Assembly: GCA_022600255.1 (NCBI GenBank)
Contig: JAHZKU010000228.1
Location: 1-38,308 of the forward strand
Length of the DNA stretch: 38,308 bases
Origin: Actinomycetes bacterium
Lineage (GTDB): Bacteria > Actinomycetota > Actinomycetes > S36-B12 > GCA-2699445
Reading direction: 5' to 3'
The first letter of the stretch is position 1, and every line of letters begins with the position of its first letter. Under the pieces are notes generated by a model. The model was not told the origin of the DNA. It saw only the letters and a list, made by a program, of their open reading frames with translations, and ran no database searches. The position numbers were made by a program, and so were the translations under genes. Below, piece by piece: positions 32,515 through 38,308 of the stretch.

Positions 32515-32660
32515 TACTCTCCCGAGCCGCCCCAGCGCGAGAAACACGGGCCGACAATTGCGTGTTAGTGGGGAGCGCCGTTGCCGACTGCACCCCAGTA
32601 CTGAACGCCAATAGTCTGCCGGGTGTGGCGCCGTTTCGCTCGGCAATCAGTGGTCTGCCG

Positions 32661-35567
32661 TCAACTCAACGGTGCTGTCACGGCGAGAACATCGCCGTGA
32701 CCAGACCCTCCACCCTCACTTGCGCGTTGTAGCTGACCAATCAGATCCAGAGTCGCGGCCTCCGGCTCGAGGGAAAACCGCTCAAGGTCCGCCAGCAAAG
32801 CGTGGGCCCGAGTCTGAGCGGCACTGTGATCAACGGCCGCCAGCGCCTTGAGTTGGTTGCGGTGCAGCGGCTCGCACCAGGGATCCACGCTCAACCCGAT
32901 ACCGGCGATTGCGGCGGCTTCAGTGAAATCGCATTGCTGCAGCAACCGAACGCTGAGCTCAAACGCGGCATCGGTGAGGTGGGGGGTCATCAGATGTTGT
33001 TGCCCGGCTGCCCACCCGAAGCGGCTAGAGGCCACCGCGAACGGGCGCCCTCGCACTAGTTGCATAGCGGCTCGTAGGTCTTGGTCCGTGGCTGCGTACG
33101 CGCCGCTAGGAAGCAACTCTTGAAAGGCATCCCAATCGGTGCGGATTGCGGAATTGATTCGACAGACGTCAGCGTGGTCGTACTCAAACCAGAAATCGCC
33201 ATTCGGCTGCGTTCCAAACCAACGGCGCGTACGACTCAACAACCCCGACCGCATGGCCCGCGACGTCCCGTCCGTGTTGCCTGGCCAGATGGCCGCCTCG
33301 AACTCCGCTGGTGTCGCCTGTGGATTGAGGGCCAGGAATGCGGCCAACTCTAGGCAGCGCTCACGTTTCTCCGGCTCAATCGGGCCGTCCACCCCACTAA
33401 CGGCCGGTTCGCCCAGAATGAGAATGTGCGGAACGGCTGTGCCGTCCCGCATGATGTCAGCTGGCCGCGGTGCGAGTTCGGGCTGAGTGCTCGGGCGCTC
33501 TTGTTCGGGTGTGTGGGCTGCGGCCGACAGGATGTCAGCCAAGGGAGGCTCGTCCGAGGCGAGGGTCGGTTGTGTCGCGGGTGAGTCGGCCGCTTGGGAC
33601 TCCTGAAATGCCCGCAAAATTTCACCGTAGTCGTCATCGGACACACGCTGCGGTTCCAGCCGGATCCCGAGCGGTTGCAGGGTAACGGAGTCAGGCTGCT
33701 GGGGGTCTTGCTCCAGATACCACTGCCCGATGCTGTCTTGAACGGTGATTGCTGAGACCCCCGTTCTGGGTGTTGTGGCGATCGCAGACCCAAGTTGATC
33801 GCGATCGGTTTCGCTCAGATGTTTGGGGGCCATGACCACTTCGGGGTTCCAGTACTCCCCGGTCGGCGAGGTTCTGACTTCAGCTAGTGACAACCCCTTG
33901 GCTCGCATCTGGCCAGAATCACGGCTCACGCGAGCTACTAGCTTTGCCAGGTAGGGCTGCGGTGCTTGTTGGAAGTTGACCCGACCGGTCCTGAGCGCTG
34001 GGTCCAAATCCGCCAACCAGTTCAGGGCCGTCACCTGCAGGTCGTCGGCCCACGCGCTGGTGACCAGATCCAGGGCCAGGGCATTCAGGACTTCCTGTAC
34101 GTAGCCAGGTTCCCCAAAGAGTCCAAGCGCAGCGACGTGATCTAGATCGACCAGGACGTGGCATTCTCGACCCGGAGACAGGTCATGTCCGAGGGTGACC
34201 AACGCCGGGTACGGAGAGGGCATTTCACGCCGCTGATCCGAGGCGGGTTCCTGTGGCTGTTCCAAGGACCACACTGTTCCGTCCGCGTTACCGCGCCACG
34301 GTGCGGGGAGTTGCTTTGGCTCTGCGAGATGAAGGTCGAATTGGTACTCGTAGAGCTTGGCGACTCTGATGCTGGGCAGCTTGCTGGACGCGTCGTGAAG
34401 GTCGAGGGCCAGTTGGCGTAGGGCGGAATCGACTCGTTGCACACTCATGGGATCTGCCAACGCCGTGATATCACGGACGATCTGCGGCTCCTCCGGTTCG
34501 CTGAGCGCAATCGGCGAGCCGGGGTGGCGCCGGCGCCGTTGTCTGAGTCGAATACTCGCCAGGCCGGTGGCCAAGCCGGCCGCGAGAATCGCTCCGATAC
34601 CAGCGGATGCGCGGACAGCCGGAGCATAGGACGTCTCCGACTCCGATCGCGCCAGTGGCGGCAGGGTTGCGGTGCCACCGACCTCTTCCCGAACCACTTC
34701 GCCAGAGGCTCCTCCCGCCGCTGGTCTTTTCTGGCGGGAGTTGTCGGCTCCCGATTTCGCGGCGGATGCGCGCTCAGTATTCTCGGCTGGTTGCCCAACG
34801 CTGGAACCGCCCGCAGTCTCGTCGGACGACTCCCTCGCCTCGGAACCACCAGCGGGTTCGTCGGTCGGCTTCTGTGCGCTGGGCGCGACTCGGTCACGGG
34901 TGGGGGGCGACTCTTGGTCGGTTGGGACTACGAGGGTCCAGCCAGGCTCGATATGGTCCGGATCGGTTAGGCGCCGACCATCTTCCTGCCGCACCGAGCG
35001 AGAAGCTTGATAGATCTCTGGATACCGATCACCGTCGTCCCACTCATCCTCAGCAATTCCCCACAACGTGTCTCCAGCGGCCACAACATACCTATCCGCT
35101 GCCGAATCCCCCGCCTTCCCCGGCGTTTCGTATCCCGATGGCGAAACCACTAGTGGTGCGAGGTGGCTAGCCGCCACCGGAGGCTCAGCCGTGGCCGTGG
35201 CGGCCGCTGATAGCGGCAATGCCAATAGGGCGATACCGGCCACCAGCCGGCGAGCCAGACCGCGCGGCCCGATCGCACTCAGGCCCTGCTGGACCGATCC
35301 GAGCGCGGCTGCTCTTGCCTCGGCCAGGAAACTCACGGCGAAGATGAGCCACCCCACCCAAGCCCCATAGGCCAAGGTGGTTAAGAGCAGCTGGCCGCTG
35401 TCCGGTTTGGTCAGGCCACCGACGATGGCCTCAAAAGGCGGTACCGACTCAGGAATCGGGGAACCTTGCAGCAGAACCAGGGCCGCCGGAATGCCGAACA
35501 GCAGCCCAACCGTCAGTAGCAGTGCCCCGAATCCGAATAGCACTTGACCCACACGGTTTTTCCTCAT
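32661..35567 (-). CDS. LysM and BTAD-domain multi-pass membrane protein
   Basis: 968 residues from the ATG at 35567. Three hydrophobic segments (about 8-34, 60-82, 107-126) lead to a LysM domain (159-215, RYVVAAGDTLWGIAEDEWDDGDRYPEIYQ ... GWTLVVP, peptidoglycan-binding type), a Pro/Ser/Glu-rich linker, a fourth membrane segment (319-340) ending in RLRQRRRR, and a long C-terminal part. The last roughly 220 residues resemble the helical BTAD domain of SARP-type regulators (KRERCLELAAFLALNPQATPAEFEAAIWPG; FRALLPSG-like region; CEPLHRNQLKALAA). With LysM outside, the BTAD end should be cytoplasmic. Such proteins accompany Tad-pilus genes in Actinobacteria; their role is unknown. The start overlaps the CpaE-like stop (ATGA). 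Confidence 0.85.
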   Translation of the reverse strand: MRKNRVGQVLFGFGALLLTVGLLFGIPAALVLLQGSPIPESVPPFEAIVGGLTKPDSGQLLLTTLAYGAWVGWLIFAVSFLAEARAAALGSVQQGLSAIGPRGLARRLVAGIALLALPLSAAATATAEPPVAASHLAPLVVSPSGYETPGKAGDSAADRYVVAAGDTLWGIAEDEWDDGDRYPEIYQASRSVRQEDGRRLTDPDHIEPGWTLVVPTDQESPPTRDRVAPSAQKPTDEPAGGSEARESSDETAGGSSVGQPAENTERASAAKSGADNSRQKRPAAGGASGEVVREEVGGTATLPPLARSESETSYAPAVRASAGIGAILAAGLATGLASIRLRQRRRRHPGSPIALSEPEEPQIVRDITALADPMSVQRVDSALRQLALDLHDASSKLPSIRVAKLYEYQFDLHLAEPKQLPAPWRGNADGTVWSLEQPQEPASDQRREMPSPYPALVTLGHDLSPGRECHVLVDLDHVAALGLFGEPGYVQEVLNALALDLVTSAWADDLQVTALNWLADLDPALRTGRVNFQQAPQPYLAKLVARVSRDSGQMRAKGLSLAEVRTSPTGEYWNPEVVMAPKHLSETDRDQLGSAIATTPRTGVSAITVQDSIGQWYLEQDPQQPDSVTLQPLGIRLEPQRVSDDDYGEILRAFQESQAADSPATQPTLASDEPPLADILSAAAHTPEQERPSTQPELAPRPADIMRDGTAVPHILILGEPAVSGVDGPIEPEKRERCLELAAFLALNPQATPAEFEAAIWPGNTDGTSRAMRSGLLSRTRRWFGTQPNGDFWFEYDHADVCRINSAIRTDWDAFQELLPSGAYAATDQDLRAAMQLVRGRPFAVASSRFGWAAGQQHLMTPHLTDAAFELSVRLLQQCDFTEAAAIAGIGLSVDPWCEPLHRNQLKALAAVDHSAAQTRAHALLADLERFSLEPEAATLDLIGQLQRASEGGGSGHGDVLAVTAPLS

Positions 35568-36373
35568 TCTCGCCGGCCCTTGGTCACTGGTGCCTGGCAC
35601 AGGTTCCGCTCCGAAGTGGCCGCAACCGCCTCTGCGCAGTCACGGACACTCAACGCATATGGGGATCGGGCTAGCTCCGGTGGCGGTGCCGTACCCAGAC
35701 TGTAGATTTCGGCTCGTACCGGATCCAGTTGGATGCTCTGGTAGTCGCAGATCTGCAACAATTCAGCGATCTCGCGGATCGAATGGGGTTGATTCGGCCC
35801 GACAACACACAGGAATCCCGGTGGTGGCTGGATCCGATGCTGAGCGGCTGATTGCTGACGGGTTTGCGACAGAAGGTCCCAAGCAGACGTGGCGGCTGCG
35901 ACACCGGAGAGGGTGGAGCGACTCACCACCACCAGGACATCTGCGGCCTGGGTAAAAACTGCGACATCCTGGGGCCAGTTGACGCGCCCGACATCCACAA
36001 ACACGTCTGCAGACGCAGCGTCAGCGTAGGCCAAGCATGCGGCCAACAGCTCGGTTTGGAACTGCGGCAACTGCTCACGATTCACCCCAATGGCTTCGCC
36101 GGCAAGCACCGAAGCAACACTACTGCCGATCGGCGCCAACGCCCCGGGCAACTCGGCTGCGAGGTTGTCGCCCTTACGCCAAGTCTGCGCCAATGACGCG
36201 AGTCCGGCAGCCGGGTCCAACGTTCCTCGGAACAGCCCGGCCGCGATCGCGCTCGCGGTATTCGTGTCGGCCTCGACAATGATCGCCGGCTTGTGCCAAA
36301 CCGATGCCATCGCTAGCACCGACGTGGTTGTTCCCGGCGCACCGCTACCGGACCCGAAAACGATCAAACTCAT
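35564..36373 (-). CDS. CpaE/TadZ-like MinD-ParA family ATPase, atypical P-loop
   Basis: 269 residues from the ATG at 36373 (GGGAG four bases upstream). The fold is suggested by MSLIVFGSGSGAPGTTTSVLAMA, AIIVEADTNTAS (Asp36), DVFVDVGRV and VLVVVSRSTLSGVAAAT, the strand order of MinD/ParA proteins such as CpaE/TadZ, which localise the Tad pilus machine. The P-loop GSGSGAPGTTT lacks both lysines of the deviant Walker A motif KGGxGKT, so ATP hydrolysis is doubtful. It follows the TadG-like gene by 115 bases including a long hairpin, and precedes the LysM-BTAD gene with a 4-base overlap. Confidence 0.75.
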   Translation of the reverse strand: MSLIVFGSGSGAPGTTTSVLAMASVWHKPAIIVEADTNTASAIAAGLFRGTLDPAAGLASLAQTWRKGDNLAAELPGALAPIGSSVASVLAGEAIGVNREQLPQFQTELLAACLAYADAASADVFVDVGRVNWPQDVAVFTQAADVLVVVSRSTLSGVAAATSAWDLLSQTRQQSAAQHRIQPPPGFLCVVGPNQPHSIREIAELLQICDYQSIQLDPVRAEIYSLGTAPPPELARSPYALSVRDCAEAVAATSERNLCQAPVTKGRRE

Positions 36374-36430
36374 GCGGCTCCCTCGATTGACAGGCAATCC
36401 GAATGAGGAAACCGTAGAACGGCAGCCCAG

Positions 36431-36478
36431 TGCCAGCTAGGGGTGGAAGTACCCCAAAGCGCGTCGTTGGAGCTGGCA
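36431..36478 (-). promoter_or_regulatory. Nested two-stem hairpin in the pilus-locus gap
   Basis: TGCCAGCT (36431-36438) pairs with AGCTGGCA (36471-36478), enclosing an inner stem GGGGT-GGAAGT-ACCCC (36440-36455). It fills most of the gap between the TadG-like stop and the CpaE-like start. No U-tract follows on the minus strand; it could be a processing or attenuation site setting different levels for the pilin-like and ATPase parts of the operon. Confidence 0.5.
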
Positions 36479-36488
36479 GCGGCCAAAC

Positions 36489-36920
36489 TCACGGGGCACC
36501 GACCCGGTGCACTAGCGTGGCTTCGGCATACCCAGACACCTCCATGGAGTGGATACCCAAAAGCCCCAGAAACACCGGCTTGACGGTATCTCGCGTTGTG
36601 ACCCTAACGAGTTGACCGGACTGGCTAACACTGACATCGCCGTCGAACCCGGTTAGGCGAAGGTAGTCTCTTGCCTTGTTCCGGGCTAGTCCTGGGTCCA
36701 GCCGGACTCGTCCCTGCGCCATCGCCTCTGCCGCGATGATCTGCTGGCCTCCCGCTCGGGCGGCTTCTGCAGCAACCGCATCGGCCATCTGCGTGCCACG
36801 AATCTTCGCACCACCGTCAACTACCAGGCCGATAGCCCCTAGCAACACCACGCTGAGCACAATCATGAGCAGACTCAGCGACCCGGCTTCCTCGTCCTCA
36901 ATACAGGTGGGGGCGCTCAT
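36489..36920 (-). CDS. TadG-like Flp pilus-assembly pseudopilin
   Basis: 143 residues. A short N-terminus with EEAGSLSLLMIVLSVVLLGAIGLVVDGGAKI is the TadE/TadG-type membrane helix (about 12-35), in which a Glu precedes the hydrophobic core and DGG follows it; the rest (ADAVAAEAARAGGQQ) is the amphipathic segment usual after it. Its small size and VVDGG motif favour a minor TadG-like pseudopilin. The ATG overlaps the upstream gene stop by 4 bases. Confidence 0.75.
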   Translation of the reverse strand: MSAPTCIEDEEAGSLSLLMIVLSVVLLGAIGLVVDGGAKIRGTQMADAVAAEAARAGGQQIIAAEAMAQGRVRLDPGLARNKARDYLRLTGFDGDVSVSQSGQLVRVTTRDTVKPVFLGLLGIHSMEVSGYAEATLVHRVGAP

Positions 36921-37405
36921 GATTCCCGGCCCCGGTAGGTATCCAACGGTGACGTTGCTTCAGCCTCCAGCAATCGTGATCCCGGCAGTCCCGGAATGGC
37001 CAGGTCGGCCAACGGCACCCGACACTGCACAGCTGCACCCACTCTCGCGGGCCTGCCAACCGGCTTTGCGAACCCACTGGTGTCGAGGCGAACCCCGACA
37101 TCAGCACACTGCAGCCCCTGCTCGTGAATGATTCGAGTGGCCGTGGCTGTTGCCTGTGACTGGGCTGCACTTGCTGAGCGCGCCAGCGATGCTGTCCGGG
37201 CCGCTTCGAACGCAGCCGCCTCGACAGCCTGACCTGCGATGGCAATCCGACCACCCGCGATCGCGGTCGAGACAAGCAACAGGAATGCCGCAGCCACGAT
37301 AGTCAGTTCCAAGGTGCTGGAACCGGTATCGGGTGCGCGACCCAAGACTCGTCGTCCGGCTTGGCCTGTCCCAGGAATGCAATCGATAGAACCTGCTCTA
37401 GTCAT
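36917..37405 (-). CDS. TadE-like pseudopilin
   Basis: 162 residues. DTGSSTLELTIVAAAFLLLVSTAIAGGRIAI (about 26-56) is a TadE-type N-terminal helix with Glu33 ahead of the hydrophobic core; then an Ala-rich amphipathic helix (EAAAFEAARTASLARSASAAQ) and a small soluble domain with two cysteines (QCADVG, VQCRVP). Start ATG overlaps the stop of the PKD-like gene (ATGA). TadE-like proteins are minor pilins or assembly factors of Flp pili. Confidence 0.75.
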   Translation of the reverse strand: MTRAGSIDCIPGTGQAGRRVLGRAPDTGSSTLELTIVAAAFLLLVSTAIAGGRIAIAGQAVEAAAFEAARTASLARSASAAQSQATATATRIIHEQGLQCADVGVRLDTSGFAKPVGRPARVGAAVQCRVPLADLAIPGLPGSRLLEAEATSPLDTYRGRES

Positions 37406-38308
37406 CGGCGCACCAACAACTGCAGTTCGCCGATCCGCACTTGAGTCGTCGACTCGAGTTCAAACCGGAACTGGCCAGACTGACCGTTGCCGATTCCGGT
37501 CTCCGCCCAATCCACGACCCAGTACGATCGCGCACTCACGGAGTAGGCCTGACCTAGTCTGCGGTCGGAGGCCTCGTAGTACACATGACCACAACTCGGC
37601 GAGGGCTGCGCCCCGTCACGCTTTCGATACCGCTGCCCCGGTCCGGTGCAGGTGACGCTCGTGCCGTCTCCCATGTCCCAGACCGTTTTGGCCACGTAGG
37701 CCCGGGCCGTGACCGACACTGGCCCAGCCGTCGCCGTCACCGTCTTCGGCTCCGATCGGCTGGCCCACTGGTTATCAGCCGGGGCATCCACCCATAGCCA
37801 GGTCGGCAAAGCAACAAGGCCGGTTGATCCCGCTGGGGGCGTGATGCCAATCCGAAAGGGCTGGAGTTGCATGGAATCGGTCGCAGATTCAGCCAGCTCG
37901 ATCGGAGGCGGTCCGGCAGCGGGTGGTTGCGCCGCCCAGAAGGGCGGCAGGTGACGTAGCGGCACCATCGGAGACAGGCAATCGAAGATCTGACCCGTCC
38001 GGTTGCCCTGCCAAACTGGATCCGACTTAGGTGGCTGCGGATCGCGTAGCGACACGTAGCATTGCCGCGAAGGACTCCACGAACTCCCGGGTCGGAAGCA
38101 CGGAACATCGGCGCCCTGGAATGCGCAACGCTGTTCACCACCAGGACGACCCCCAGCAGGCGCAGCGTCCTGACTCGGCGGCGCCCAGTCGGCGATCACG
38201 GTAACGCTTCCGTGGGCGGCATTTGAGGGGGCGTTCGGATTCTTGAGGTCGCCAAGGGCTGGCCATGCCACACCCGACACCACGAGCACAATGCCGATTG
38301 CCGAAACC
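37402..38308 (-). CDS. Secreted PKD-like protein, N-terminus cut by window edge
   Basis: The frame is open to the window edge (VSAIGIVLVVSGVAWPAL at the first readable residues), so the signal peptide or anchor is only partly visible. About 300 residues follow: a Pro-rich, Cys-containing region (EQRCAFQGADVPCFRP, RQCYVSL, DCLSPM) and a C-terminal PKD-like domain with VWDMGDGTSVTCTGPG, HVYYEAS and SYWVVDWAETG. Such proteins are common beside tadE/tadG in Actinobacteria and are probably surface or pilus-associated. The true start lies beyond 38308. Confidence 0.75.
   Translation of the reverse strand, partial: VSAIGIVLVVSGVAWPALGDLKNPNAPSNAAHGSVTVIADWAPPSQDAAPAGGRPGGEQRCAFQGADVPCFRPGSSWSPSRQCYVSLRDPQPPKSDPVWQGNRTGQIFDCLSPMVPLRHLPPFWAAQPPAAGPPPIELAESATDSMQLQPFRIGITPPAGSTGLVALPTWLWVDAPADNQWASRSEPKTVTATAGPVSVTARAYVAKTVWDMGDGTSVTCTGPGQRYRKRDGAQPSPSCGHVYYEASDRRLGQAYSVSARSYWVVDWAETGIGNGQSGQFRFELESTTQVRIGELQLLVRR

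Noticed and set aside
1..38308. CRISPR arrays, insertion sequences, integrases, phage genes, rRNA
   Set aside because: None seen by reading both strands; tRNA genes here are not flanked by attachment-site-like repeats or integrase genes.

Overview
The window looks like a piece of a chromosome from a moderately high-GC member of the Actinomycetota. The gene content and order follow the classic actinobacterial blocks: rSAM-DUF2344-rne-rplU-rpmA-obgE-proB, mreBCD-mrdA-rodA, folC-DUF4233-ndk with valS, and clpX-clpP2-clpP1-tig. GTG starts, short TANNNT -10 boxes close to start codons, an actinobacterial-type ValRS and a Tad-pilus module with a LysM/BTAD membrane protein fit the same assignment. 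I see no phage, insertion sequence, CRISPR array or rRNA. The species cannot be named from this sequence.

Layout, left to right. (1) 1-8320, minus strand: an operon-like run of a radical SAM protein, its DUF2344 partner, RNase E/G, then (after a 408-base leader region) L21, L27, Obg and a glutamate 5-kinase cut by the window edge. (2) 8465-8992, plus: a small lipoprotein lytic transglycosylase. (3) 9014-14786, minus: the cell-elongation operon mreB-mreC-mreD-mrdA-rodA, with 4-base stop/start overlaps except a 254-base mreD/mrdA overlap. (4) 15098-17397, minus: folC, DUF4233 membrane protein, ndk; valS (17561-20125) is divergent. (5) 20226-24452: two divergent accessory genes, a secreted papain-like cysteine-protease candidate and a Pro-rich single-pass membrane protein with Trp-centred 15-residue repeats. 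(6) 24453-30003, minus: clpX, clpP2, clpP1, a YcnI-like secreted protein, a small anchored unknown, and trigger factor. (7) tRNA-Pro(TGG) and tRNA-Gly(TCC). (8) A small unknown protein and glycerol kinase. (9) 32661-38308, minus: the distal part of a Tad/Flp-pilus-like operon: PKD-like secreted protein (cut by the edge), TadE-like, TadG-like, a CpaE/TadZ-like ATPase with a lysine-less P-loop, and a LysM-BTAD membrane protein.

Together the window covers protein quality control (ClpXP, trigger factor), ribosome assembly and RNA decay, lateral-wall peptidoglycan synthesis, folate/nucleotide metabolism and a surface-appendage locus. The least explained signals are: perfect 16-base palindromes centred on the start codons of rne and valS; a 32-base palindrome that can compete with the ribosome-binding region of the secreted protease-like gene; paired GNRA-type hairpins in the rplU leader; the long mreD/mrdA overlap; and the LysM-BTAD plus degenerate ATPase pair at the pilus locus.
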